From the NCBI GenBank assembly GCA_030770425.1, contig JASJFT010000004.1:62001-126000 (forward strand): a DNA stretch of 64,000 nt, given 5' to 3'. Below are positions 13,501-23,952 of this stretch, piece by piece (within the stretch, counting starts at the first letter, position 1; each line of letters begins with the position of its first letter). The notes under the pieces are model-generated. The model did not search any database. It was not told the DNA's origin and worked only from the letters and a program-made list of their open reading frames with translations. Made by a program: the position numbers and the translations under genes. The stretch is from Darksidea phi (lineage: Eukaryota; Ascomycota; Dothideomycetes; Pleosporales; Lentitheciaceae).

Positions 13501-14908
13501 GCTGATATTCATCAATATCGTCAGCGTTCTCTCCAGCTCCGTCCTAGCTATCGTTATAGGCTGGAAACTGGGGCTTACGATCGTCTTTGGGGCGCTCCCT
13601 CTAGTCGTCTTCTCGGGCTACCTACGCATTAGACTCGAATACAAGCTTGAAGAAGCCACCGGGAAGCGCTTTTCAAGTAGTGCCGCGCTCGCATCCGAAG
13701 CTGTTTCAGCCATTCGCACCGTTTCATCTCTGGCGTTGGAGAGACACATCATTGAAAGGTACCAGGATCGTCTTCACAGAGTTGCAAAACGTTCGATGAA
13801 AGCCCTGGTTTGGACGATGTTCTGGTACTCACTGACTCAGTCTATTTCGTTCCTCGCACTAGCGCTGGGCTTCTGGTATGGTGGACAATTAATGAGTCGG
13901 TATGAGTACGACACCGCGCAGTTCTACATCGCGTTCATTGCGGTCATCTTCTCAGGCGAAGTATTTGCTCCGCGTTCCTCGAATGCGGATACGGCTACTA
14001 ACGAAGCTTAGGCTGCGGCATCCTTCTTTTCGTATACGACCAGTCTGACTAAAGCGGGAACAGCTGCCAATTACATATTCTGGCTCCGAAGACAGCAGCC
14101 GGCGGTTCAAGAGGATCCGTCGAAGCCACCTTTCGACAACGAGAACGAGAAGGACCCGGCTCACATCGAAGTACAGGACCTCGCTTTCGCCTACGAGTCG
14201 CGTCCGAACACGAACGTGCTCGAAGGCATCAACGTCGACGTAAAGCCTGGACAATTCGTCGCATTCGTGGGCGCTTCGGGCTGCGGAAAGAGCTCGCTCA
14301 TTGCCCTCCTCGAGCGCTTCTACGATCCTACATCTGGGCGTATATCTTGCGATGGATACTCCTTGACCGAGCTGTGTCCACGCAAATACCGCAGTCACGT
14401 TTCGCTCGTCCAACAAGAGCCAGTGCTCTACCAAGGATCTATTCGAGACAACATCGCTATGGGCGTAGATGAAAATGTCAGCGACGCGCTGATCGAGGAA
14501 GCTGCCAAACAGTCCAACATATACGCCTTCGTCGCATCTCTTCCAGAGGGGTTTTCCACCCTCTGCGGCTCCCGTGGCACCCAGCTTTCCGGCGGCCAAC
14601 GCCAACGCATAGCCATCGCGCGTGCGCTCATCCGTCAACCGCGGCTCCTCTTGCTCGATGAAGCCACATCAGCCCTCGACACGGAATCGGAAAAGATTGT
14701 GCAAGCGGCTCTAGAGAAAGCACAAAGCGGGCGCACAACCGTGGCTGTGGCGCATAGACTTTCTACCATAAAAGACGCGGATGTTATTGTCGTGTTTGCA
14801 AGAGGCAAGATTGTGGAAGTGGGCACGCATGGTGACTTGCTGGGTAAAAGGGGAGTTTACTATGAAATGTGTCTGGGGCAGAGCTTGGATCGGGGGATTC
14901 CTTCTTGA
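10577..14908 (+). CDS. ABCB-type multidrug resistance transporter (full-size)
   Basis: Full ABC exporter with the layout TMD1-NBD1-TMD2-NBD2, acting at the plasma membrane on lipophilic compounds or possibly peptides. Ten exons join in phase: 10577..10684, 10742..10929, 10980..11034, 11137..11317, 11370..11476, 11531..12167, 12245..12504, 12554..13142, 13191..13960 and 14012..14908. They give 1263 residues, normal for the family. The start at 10577 ([10 protein letters not shown]) is chosen because the ATG at 10548 is out of frame. NBD1 has Walker [10 protein letters not shown], signature LSGGQKQR and Walker [16 protein letters not shown]2 has [17 protein letters not shown] and [12 protein letters not shown]. 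Both sites therefore look catalytically intact. The upstream divergent transcription factor may regulate it. Confidence 0.95.
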
Positions 14909-16274
14909 ACTTGTGAGGCCTCGGGCATCGTGGAAGTTTAATATTACCAAGCCGCAGTTACAGACACCAAACATGCTTGGATACTATGTCAGTAGAGATA
15001 ACTCTAATTGTTGATCCGAAGGAGTGACTACAGTTGCGTTCCGTCGGGGGAAAAGGTCCCCGTTGTTTACGTGGAACGCCAATGTTACAAACATCACAAC
15101 CAGAAGGACTCTGCCGCCGGCTTCTTCACTGCACGTGAGCGACTAAAGAGGATGTCGCTCCTAGTTGTAGGTGAGCACAGTTCACTTGGCCTTAAAAACA
15201 TGGATAGTTAAGTATTTGAAATCGAGCTTGAATCGGCTTGGCTGACGCTTGATTTCTTTCATACGGCGAAGGAGATCTGCACGGGAGGGGAATAACCGAG
15301 CTTGGACGTTTGGATTTGGCCACGGATTTGGAATGGCCGTTCAATGTTGGATAGGAGTGATGATGATCACATGGGCGCTATCCATTTCTGGCAATGTAAG
15401 ACCGGGGTCTTGCTAGGGTTGCATTCCTTTTTTCACTTCCGCTGCTGATGCACCCCTTGTATCAAGACAACGCTGCCACCCGATGATCAATAATGTTTGC
15501 CGGCAAATATCACATCCATCATAAAAATCCTGGCTTGGTCGCTGGAGCGCCGCAGCACGTGTAAGGAACATGCGCACGTCACCTCTTGCCGTGGGCCAAC
15601 ATCGCAACAGCGTTATCGGCGCATTTTATCAACAGCAACTCAGAATCGCTTTGCCGCGCATGACTTCATTTTATGCCATTGCTTTGGCGTCCTCGATTCG
15701 CCTATGCCCGTGGTTGATGAGGCGCTTCGTGGTTCACGACCCGGCTCATCAAACTGCCAAGCGTCTCAGACCTCTCTCACATCCAACCACTCAGCAACAA
15801 CCCCAAACAAAACAGTATCGTCTCTGGTGCAAATCGCACCTTTATCCTCATTCCGGCGCCGTCTTCTTTTCATCCTCTGTTTCGAGCCTGAAGATCTTGG
15901 CGAAATTGGCCATATATTCGTTTAGGCATTTTCCGGGTACCCCACGAACAGACCCACTCTTCGGAGACGATTGCTGAAGGAGAATGCGGGCGCGACGACA
16001 ATATGCCCTATAGGGGAGCGATCATGTAAATGGCCTAGGGGTTCCCATTTCTCTTGGTCTTCCCTTTCCTCGCTCCCTCCACTTCTGCTGAGCTGCAGAC
16101 ACCGTCCAAGATCAGGCCACTTTTCTACACCCTCCGTTGACCGGATCCGTTCTTTCGATTCCGGTCCTGGAGACCAGTTGCTATTTGCTTAGTTGCGGCA
16201 ATTGCTTTAATTGCGAGTTGGATTCTGCTCGTTCCGTCCGTTCATCCTAATTCCCGCCGTTCATATCGTTCAAG
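14909..16274. other. gene-free stretch
   Basis: Intergenic DNA between the ABC transporter and the Ser/Thr-rich membrane protein. Open frames up to 142 codons are present, but none has a domain or a believable splice structure. I see no repeat or RNA gene. Confidence 0.5.
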
Positions 16275-17564
16275 ATGGGACTTTACCAGCGTCGCCGACC
16301 CACGCCGATCAAAATCTACCCAAATCCTGTTCGTCGACAAGAAACAGAAAGCGAAGAGCCTGAAAGTGCGTCTTCGCCGGAAGCTCCTGTGGCTACTCTA
16401 GGACCTGATAGCGCGAGCTCTTCGGGACCTGATAGCGCGAGCACTCTAGGGCCCGACAGCCCTGATTCTGATACATCAGAGGAATCTGAACCGACAACAC
16501 CGCCCGCTCAGGTTAGCTCGAGCTCACCAGCTCCTGCAGCGACATCGACAACACCTGCCCAAGCTGCAGTACAGGCATCATCATCGGCAACGTCTTCATC
16601 TACAGGAGATGCATCTTCAAGTCCATCTGGAACGTCTTCTGGTTCTTCTACTAGTACCCCAGCAATAACAGCTCGACCTCCAACAGGTGCCGCTGCAGAC
16701 GTCGGAGAGGATGCTGAAGAACCGGATTCACCAAGCTCTCCCAGCTCCCCAACAAATCCCACAAGCTCTGAAAATGGCTCCATAGGTCCTTCAATCACCT
16801 CTGCGCCTACGATTACTAACAGTGCAGCTGCAACTCCCGGGTCTCAGCTTGCGGGAGAATCGTCAGGGATTGACATAAAACCGCCACCTAGCCCAGGCCA
16901 TCGTATAGGAAAGGGTGCCGAAGCTGCTCTCATCACCTCTGCTGTTCTCGGTGCGTACCATCGTGTTAGTAATCTTTATAACGCTAACGGATATGTAGGC
17001 TTCGTCGCACTCATCGTTGGTGCTTACTTCTTATATAAGCGCAAGAGAAGAAGAGACGCACTCGATACGCGGCATGCTGAAACCGGCTTCGCTCCTGACA
17101 ATAATGGTGGTGTTTCTGCATTCGAAACAGTGCATATAGGCTTCGACCCTGGAAACGCCCACGTTACTAGATCGACCAATAACAGTAACTCCCTCTTCGG
17201 CGGCTCCCACTACCAACGCCCGGAAACCGTCTCCACCACCACCAATTCCCGCGCTGCGCCTCTACCAACACCAAACCCCTTCGCTGACCCACCCCGCAAC
17301 AAAGCGTTTGACCAGCTGCGCGGTCGTCCCCGTTCCACTACGCTCACCGACCGCGGATCGTGGGTCAAGAATCCGTTTCAGGACCCCGAGAGCGATCGGT
17401 TTGATCCTTTTGGTGAGTTACAGGAGAAGGCAAGACAGGAGCGAATCAGGTATATGCAGGAAGTGAGGCAGGAGGACATGGCCAGGAGGGCAAGGGAGAG
17501 AGAGCAGCAGTTCTTGGAGAAGGAGAGGATGGGATTGGAGGTTCCGGAGAGGGCAAGGAGGTGA
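16275..17564 (+). CDS. Ser/Thr-rich single-pass membrane protein, unknown function
   Basis: Protein of about 413 residues with no recognised catalytic domain. The N-terminus (MGLYQRRRPTPIK) is basic and lacks a signal peptide. Residues 25-210 are extremely rich in Ser, Thr, Pro and Ala, with short LGPDSAS/SSGPDSAS repeats, consistent with an O-glycosylated or disordered segment. An in-frame 48-bp intron at 16951..16998 (GTGCGT donor, GCTAAC branch, TAG acceptor) interrupts the membrane helix. Splicing it gives the clean helix AALITSAVLGFVALIVGAYF followed by KRKRRR, a cytosolic stop-transfer anchor. The C-terminal tail ends in a charged, probably helical stretch (RQERIRYMQEVRQEDMARRA). The architecture resembles fungal wall-stress sensors, but the missing signal peptide and Cys-rich head argue against a simple WSC or Mid2 assignment. 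Confidence 0.75.
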   Translation: MGLYQRRRPTPIKIYPNPVRRQETESEEPESASSPEAPVATLGPDSASSSGPDSASTLGPDSPDSDTSEESEPTTPPAQVSSSSPAPAATSTTPAQAAVQASSSATSSSTGDASSSPSGTSSGSSTSTPAITARPPTGAAADVGEDAEEPDSPSSPSSPTNPTSSENGSIGPSITSAPTITNSAAATPGSQLAGESSGIDIKPPPSPGHRIGKGAEAALITSAVLGAYHRVSNLYNANGYVGFVALIVGAYFLYKRKRRRDALDTRHAETGFAPDNNGGVSAFETVHIGFDPGNAHVTRSTNNSNSLFGGSHYQRPETVSTTTNSRAAPLPTPNPFADPPRNKAFDQLRGRPRSTTLTDRGSWVKNPFQDPESDRFDPFGELQEKARQERIRYMQEVRQEDMARRAREREQQFLEKERMGLEVPERARR

Positions 17565-18476
17565 GGTGGGGTTACGGTTGAACACGTGAGGATCTTAAAT
17601 CGGAGTGGCAGCGAGCGGTATCGGTGAGGTGGTATGTATTGACGTTGTGGTAGGAAGCGCTTCGCCTCTATATAAGGGGCGTCCTGGGAGGATGTGACAG
17701 CTGGAAGTTGAAGCAGATTGCTCGATTGGATTGTGGAGAACAATGGGGCCGTGTCTAGAATAATACCCCATAACACGTGGATCACGCTTCACGAACAGTT
17801 AATCTAGATATCCATTCCTTTTGCATAAAAACTACATCATCTCCACATCATGTCTCTCTGCCTTCCTCGCGCTCTCCATTCATTTCCGGAGAGTCGGTGC
17901 GCATTCGATCGCTCTTCGACACGAACAGAGTGTGTCTTTCTAGAGACACTATGTATCTTCACATGCGGAAGATGTTCTTGAGTCGCATTACGGGTTTCTC
18001 AGTAAAGTGTCCAAACAAACCGGCATATAACTTGGAGGAAGAATGATTATCCACGTGCGCTCGTCGAAGCTGCTCTTCTGCGACTGGTCGAGAAATCTGA
18101 AGTCGCGGCCGCGTCATTCAACCTTAGCAATCGCTGTCACTCTCATCCTCACCCCTCATACTCGTCCACCACCGACTCTGCTCCCCGAGCCACGACTCAT
18201 CAATCAAAAGCTTTCACTTGCTATAGAACCACATCGGACACTCTCAATTGCGTCGATCTCTCACAAGTGGTACAGTCCGACTAGTAGTACTCTGCTTAAC
18301 ACGGGAACCTCACAGGAACCCCGCCAATAGGTAGTTTCGGCTCCAACTCGTACTCGGGTATTGCACAAACTGGGTACTGGTGGTCGATTAATTTTATTTT
18401 GCCAAGTCGGCGAAAGTGTTGAGGTGCTCGGCCATATTGGGGCCAGTTTCACCAGGAGGAGGTAGCTCGCCTGAGG
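17565..18476. other. gene-free stretch
   Basis: No gene is supported here. The stretch contains the 3' flank of the preceding gene and the distal promoter of the hydrolase gene. Confidence 0.5.
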
Positions 18477-18508
18477 CTACTTTTTGCCTCGGCCGAGGCA
18501 AAAAGTAG
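18477..18508. promoter_or_regulatory. perfect 32-bp palindrome in hydrolase promoter
   Basis: A perfect inverted repeat without spacer. Each 16-nt arm reads CTACTTTTTGCCTCGG, followed by its exact reverse complement. The centre contains CGGCCG, a pair of inverted CGG triplets as bound by Zn2Cys6 dimers. It lies 77 bp upstream of the hydrolase ATG and directly abuts a TATA-like TATATAG. It could be a dimeric operator or a cruciform; the position favours a regulatory site. Confidence 0.6.
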
Positions 18509-18584
18509 TATATAGAAGCGCGCTGTGCAGGTGTAGCGTTTCGTGCACTCTGACTTGCAACCACTCTATTACTACCGGTTCATT

Positions 18585-19467
18585 ATGTCCCACAATCCCG
18601 CCGTAGTTATCTGTCACGGTTTCTACCACACGTCTGCACCATATCAACCACTGATAGAAGCCTTCAGTTTTCGGGGCATTGATGCTTATTGTCCTCAGCT
18701 TCCTACCTCCGACCTCCGCCAACTCAATGTCGGCGACGTCAACAACCCCAACTTCGACCTAGAGCCTCCAGCTGGCGGATATCCGCAGGGTGAAGAGAAC
18801 ACTGAGGCGCTACTCGCAGTTCTGAAACCTCTGATAGAAGATCAAGGCAAACCGGTATTGCTACTAGCTCACTCCGCCGGTGGCTGGGCGGCAACACAAG
18901 CAGCGGTGCCAGAATTGCAGGCAAAGACGCGACAGGCAGAAGGACTCAATGGTGGTATAATTGGTATCCTGTACTACGGGGCGTTTGTCATCCCCGTCAA
19001 TGAGTCCATCCATAGCTTCGTTCAACCCAAAGACGGGACGATTCGTACGCCACCGTGGTTGCAACTTCACGTAAGCTCAAACACCAACACTGCAGCGATA
19101 TCGTGCTAACATAGTTTGGGAATAGAAATATGGCCGTGATGGGTTAACCACCATAGTATCCCCAGAGACTTATCTCTTTAACGACCTTGAGCCAGAGGTT
19201 GCAGCGAAGTGGACGGCAACGCTTACTGCGTCTCCAACCTTAAAGACGAACCTCACCAATGACGCCTATTCCTCGCTTCCATGCGGATACTTGGTGTTGG
19301 ATAATGACCTCATGATACCAAAAGCGTACCAAGAGGGAATGGCAGCACTTCAAAGTCAGAAGACCGGGGATTTCAAGATGTATCATTGTCCCGCGGGCCA
19401 CTCTCCCCATCTTAGCTGGACCGAAGGAATGGTAGATACGACTCAAGACTTCTTAAAGGGGTTGTGA
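18585..19467 (+). CDS. alpha/beta hydrolase, serine type
   Basis: Cytosolic alpha/beta-hydrolase of 275 residues. Exons are 18585..19070 and 19126..19467; the 55-bp intron (GTAAGC donor, TAG acceptor) lies between LQLH and KYGRDG in phase 0. The start is the first ATG in frame (MSHNPAVVICHGFYH). The opening strand with VICHGFYHTSA supplies the oxyanion hole. The nucleophile elbow is LLAHSAGGW (Ser about residue 92). The acid is probably in VLDNDLMIPKAYQ, and the catalytic His in PAGHSPHLSW near the C-terminus. The length and layout match small fungal hydrolases often found near secondary-metabolite genes, but no biosynthetic gene is adjacent. The substrate is unknown. The 32-bp palindrome sits in its promoter. 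Confidence 0.9.
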
Positions 19468-20007
19468 GGTTGCGGTCTGATCATTCTATGCTCTCATAGC
19501 AAGTATGAAATATAAATGCTTTCACCGGTTACTCGCTCCAGTCAACCAGTGCCAGTGCGAACTCTCACTATATTCGACTCATAGTTTTTACTCCTGATAT
19601 TTTTACATTTGATGTGAGCGTTCTACAACAAGAACGCTTCACTCGCACGGAATGTAGGCGGGTCCTCAGCATGAGTCACAAATACTCCGACCACATTGAT
19701 TGGTTGCGCTAGATTTTAGGGCGAAAGTGGATAGGATTGTATTGCAGTCAATCTGTTCGCTCGACCTCATCGACAAGTAAGCTGACACGGGGATACTACG
19801 TAAGATACCAGCGAAAGAGAGGCCACAGTCCAACATCCACAGGCAGAAGGGGTATCATCAAAGCGATAGGATTCCATTGACGAATTTAATGATTTCATTG
19901 CGGGAGCAGCAGATCCACGTTTGAGAACATTGGCATCGGATATACCGCCGTCATCCACATATTCCAAACGATGAAAGCCCTTTTGTCACTTTCTGTAGTC
20001 CTCAACA
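19468..20007. other. gene-free stretch next to retroelement relic
   Basis: No supported gene. A 66-codon open frame on the minus strand (19767..19967) has no recognisable feature. The stretch borders the decayed Copia relic and may itself be decayed. Confidence 0.4.
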
Positions 20008-20835
20008 TCAGCGTTCGCAACTGTGATCACTAAGATCGTTCTGAGAATCCACCCGATCACAGTAGCCCTCCAAAAGAGAGGGCAAACGTGTAGCCGTTGA
20101 TGGCTTAGCAATCTTCAGATAGGCTTCAAACTCAGCGACGTAGTCCTGTATTGATGGGATCTCCTTTCCAGTACGCTGATACATCAGGATTTCTCGAAGA
20201 GCTGAGGCACTATACTCAGAGTCAAACGCATGGCACGCCCTGATAAAGTCCTCCTAAGTACGAGGTAACTTAACGTTAGAAAGCTTAATAGCTATACACT
20301 CGTCTACCACCTCGATCTAATTTCGCAGCCATTCAGCCGGCTTCTTACCGCGTGAGGGCGATTGAAGTTGTTTATATTTCGCTATCAGATCGTACCGTCG
20401 AGAGGCGTCTGTTGGCGCGAGATGTTTCTTGAGCGCCCTGAGTCGGTTCCACGGGCCATCCTCGTTCTGTATCAAATAGAGGTTTAACGACGCGATAGTT
20501 TTACTGATCTCCAAGTTAACCTCTAGTAGTCCTTTTACAAGTTCCTTGTAGTCCTTCTTCTACTTATAATAGTCGGTAAGCTCTGCTGTATACGATACTC
20601 GATCCTCAGACGATAAATTAGCTATCCTTAGAGCGGTGAGTTTGAACGCAGTAAGTAATGGGCGTTCTAGTTCTACTAGATTAGCTACTGTATTAAGGCT
20701 AGGATTATAGTATTTCTAAACGCCTCGTTGCTTAGCCTTATTTCTAAGAACGAAAAGCTATTTGTGCCAGTCGCTCTAGGATTTGAGATAAATGGTGACT
20801 CGCGTTACCGCGGAGTCTTCTTGTGTAGTTATGTT
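20008..20835 (-). pseudogene. Copia retrotransposon gag relic, RIP-like stops
   Basis: The minus strand reads as a continuous Gag-like protein interrupted by stops. Recognisable pieces are LFVLRNKAKQRGV, LVELERPLLTAFKLTALRIA, EDGPWNRLRALKKHLAPTDA, YKQLQSPSRGKKPAEWLRN, ECIAIKLSNVKLPRT and RTGKEIPSIQDYVAEFEAYL. Several in-frame TAG codons sit where Trp is expected (for example after DWHK, after QRGV, after DYYK and after EWLRN). TGG to TAG equals CpA to TpA on the other strand, the classic RIP change. No protease, integrase or reverse transcriptase follows, so this is a 5' fragment only. It is preceded by a primer-binding-like site and an LTR. Confidence 0.75.
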
Positions 20836-20876
20836 GACGACAAGGGCAACAAAAGGGTAAAAGTAATTAGTTACAA

Positions 20877-20890
20877 TCCGGGCTTATAAC
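20877..20890 (-). other. possible primer-binding site of Copia relic
   Basis: Immediately inside the LTR, the minus strand reads GTTATAAGCCCGG. Its complement resembles the anticodon arm of initiator Met-tRNA (GGGCTCATAAC) with one C-to-T change at a CpA. Copia elements of flies and fungi often prime from an internal half of this tRNA. The match is short, so this is an inference. Confidence 0.4.
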
Positions 20891-21112
20891 TGTTACGTGC
20901 TGTATAGTTCGGAAGTTGAGTACTCTAATTTCTATACAAGCTGAGTATCTAGCTATTTATACCGAGAGAGTATCTAGCACAGACTACCTAGGGACCACCC
21001 TTAATTAAGCGTTTCCCTATTTCCTTAGTTTTACCGCATTAACCGTTGCTTTTAGGGAATCTCCTCATCGAACGGAGTCCTGAAGCGTTCTGTTACACAG
21101 ACAGCCGTGACA
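20891..21112 (-). repeat. LTR of Copia relic
   Basis: A 222-bp segment with TG...CA ends (TGTTACGTGC ... CCGTGACA) next to the gag relic. A diverged copy lies at 56692..56908 in the same plus-strand orientation. Shared blocks include TTAATTAAG, TAGGGAATCTCCT, AACGGAGTCCTGA and GCGTTCTGT. It sits at the 5' side of the minus-strand gag, as a 5' LTR should. No 3' LTR was found within the window. Confidence 0.65.
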
Positions 21113-22492
21113 CAAATACTCCACCGAATACTAACTTTTGATTTTCATGGAATCCTTTATTTTAAGGCTAAAAGCTATCGGAATTAGCTTATTTTTATTA
21201 AATAATTAATATTTAATTAATTCTATATCTCCTCTATATTCCTATATATATAGAGAAGAAAAGACCACCAGCTCGGCACGGATATATACACGATTGGACA
21301 TGTTCGAGGTTCGGCCTTCGAGACGACCTGAGCAGTACGCGACAATCGTGTGTCTGAAGGGCCACCGCGCCCGTTCACGTAAGGCTGTCGAACGCGCGAA
21401 TTGTGTAAAATGATACGATCAACGCTTTTGTGTAACTCGGGTAGGAGGCTGTACCTGTTTGTGTAATATTTGGATTTTAGCTTTATACCCCTGTGTTTTA
21501 AAAAACAATAATAGAGAAGAAATAGTAAATATAGCTATTCTATAGCGTCCGTCGCTACTTCTAGACAGCGGTACTAAGTCTATAGAGCTAGAATCGATCT
21601 AATAGCCAGCGTAGAAGCCAACGTGACATCACGCCGGGTAGTGGCCTAAGCTCCTGGGGGAGGGGCTGAGAATTTGTGTATGAAAGTAGCTTTTTTAAGG
21701 TGAAGAAAGATTAGAAGCGCGGTTTAGACGTGGCCTGATAACGTCTTGCGGTACTATGGGTGGATCCAGCAGCAACATACTCTCGTCCAACAGATATGGT
21801 GCAGTCAATATATCTTCTGGACACAAGCTGAGTGCTCCAAATTGAGAGAAAGATGCGCTCGATTAGAGTGCAAATAAGCCATCTAGATTGGCTTCGTTGA
21901 GTAAGCCGTGGGAGTTGAGATCGTTTGACACTACGGATAATATCTGATCGAAGCTGGGTTTCTTCCGCTCTCCTCTACGTAGGCGTCAGCCAGCGTCATC
22001 CTAACTTACGATAGCTGAGCTGCGCTTCGCGGTTCTGCCTCCTTAATCATCGGGAAGGTTCCGTTTCCTTGTCCTTTTTGCAGCGCGTCTGCGATCCACT
22101 TAAGGTGCTGGTCCTGACTCCATCACTACAATAACTAGAGGTTCAGCTAGGCTCTCATTTGGTGTGAAGTGGTATCTCTCTTTGCGCAAATGCCATGATG
22201 TCCATGTAGAAGGTTGGGGGGGGTAAACCAAAGTAGTCTGAGAGATCTAGCAAAATAATCCTGCAGAAGAACGGCTGTCCTCCAAGCATCGAACCATCTT
22301 TTGGACGCTATGTTAATGCAGAGAAGATCTTTTGTACCGTTAATCAGGAAGGGCTTACAGAAAGAGTAGAATACGGTAAAAGAAGAATATAAGAATGCTC
22401 CGCGCAAGTATAAATCCGTTCGCACTATAGAGCGACAGATGCAAGACAGTTGTTCTTTGCTTCCTCAGTTTATCGAGCCTACGTAGCCCAAC
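21113..22492. other. AT-rich decayed DNA
   Basis: No intact gene. The part around 21170-21260 is almost pure A/T with TATATA runs, as expected of RIP-mutated DNA. Open frames elsewhere are short and carry no recognised domain. Confidence 0.5.
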
Positions 22493-23391
22493 ATGGCCAC
22501 CGACTTTCCCGTCTTAACAGAGACATTTCGTACCTCCGTCTATCCCAAGATCGATTCCACCAGTCTCTCTGTAGAGAGAAAATTCGTCTTCATCACGGGA
22601 GGTGGGCGAGGTGTTGGAAAAGCCATCGCCACGGCTTTTGCCATCGCAGGTGCCCGCGCCATCATCATTATCGGCCATAGCTTATCCACACTTGAAATAG
22701 CAGTAAAAGAGATCTCTAATACTATAGAGACAACCGGCTATAAAGTAAAGATCTATTATTTCGCCGTAGATATTACTAATACGAATGCTATCTCTTACCC
22801 CTTCGAGCTATCCACGATAAATTAGTATAATAGATATTATTGCCTATAATACTAGCAGTCTCTAACAAGGTATAATTAATGCCTTAGATAACTCCGCGTA
22901 CTTGGAGAGCTTTAATATTAAGAGTAAGGGCACACGACATTATGTACTCGTTCCTGCGGTTCGGTCTAGGCCGTAATGTAGCCATCCCCCAGCCTTTATA
23001 ACCTTTCCACGGTCGGCATCGCTATGTCTACTATGCCAACTTGGTCTGCGTGCGTTGAACCAAGACTGGCCGCGGTCACCATGACGGCGTTTTGGGAGCG
23101 GAGATGGGTGATGCACTTCGTGAGTTTTCTGTTCATCTAGGGAAAATTGCAACGGATATGTCGAGAAAGGCTGGCATTCCAACATTTGAGGATGCGGGCA
23201 TGTGTTTGGCTGAATACTTACGTTGAGTGCTGGTTCTGATACTGGCGGTGTGCAGGGCTGTCGGATGCGTTTTGCGTACGGCTTGCTGCTACGCCGGAGC
23301 CAGATTTCTTGCAGTCGGGAGCAGTGGCGTGGAATTGGGATGTTGAGAAGCCGTTGCAGATGAAGGATGGATTGTGGAGAAAGGGTTGTTG
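22493..23391 (+). pseudogene. short-chain dehydrogenase/reductase pseudogene
   Basis: The first 110 codons encode an SDR N-terminus with the Rossmann motif TGGGRGVGKAIATAFAIAGA, ending at a stop in the third strand. Decayed SDR sequence continues in shifting frames. VDIIAYNTSSL and ALDNSAYLESFNIKSKG follow near 22840-22930. A further piece with SVHLGKIATDMSRKAGIPTF is at about 23100-23220, and VAWNWDVEKPLQMKDGLW, the typical SDR tail, ends near 23390. The catalytic YxxxK region between them is unreadable. The first part is AT-rich with ATA and TAT codons unlike neighbouring genes, suggesting RIP-like mutation. The original substrate is not known. Confidence 0.75.
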
Positions 23392-23952
23392 AAGTTGGTT
23401 TGCCGGACTGAGTATGTAAGCGGTGCGAGAACTACTCTGGACGAAGACGGGAGGATGTTCGGTGTATAGGACACGTTGGTTGGGGTGGGCCCTTCAGTTT
23501 CCTTCATTTTGCCTCGTCACTGACTTCGAATCGCACGACGCTATATCCGTTTGTCGAACTATTTTCGCTTAAGCACAACGCTTTCCGATGGATGAGGTCC
23601 TTCATATTGGAAGAGTGTGGTGGAGGTGACCGATTGAAGCGGGGAGGCGGCAGAAGTTCCTCGAGCCTCAAGTTGGTAGCATTCTTACTATCCATCCTTA
23701 GCATATTGTGCACTAGCTCGGATGTATCGATGTGATGATTACTATCGCAGTGGTGATTGCTGGCGGACATCCGACATCTATCGCCGCCACGTGATCCCTT
23801 TCCGAGGTGCCTCGGCTCGGCTCTTGCGCCCCACACGGCCGTTAAAGACGATGATCCGACCTCCGCGTCTCCGCATTTTCACGCTCTGCTTTTCATCGTC
23901 TTCGCCTCTCTCTCTTCTAATCCTCCATTTCTCTTTATAGCTCATAGTCAAG

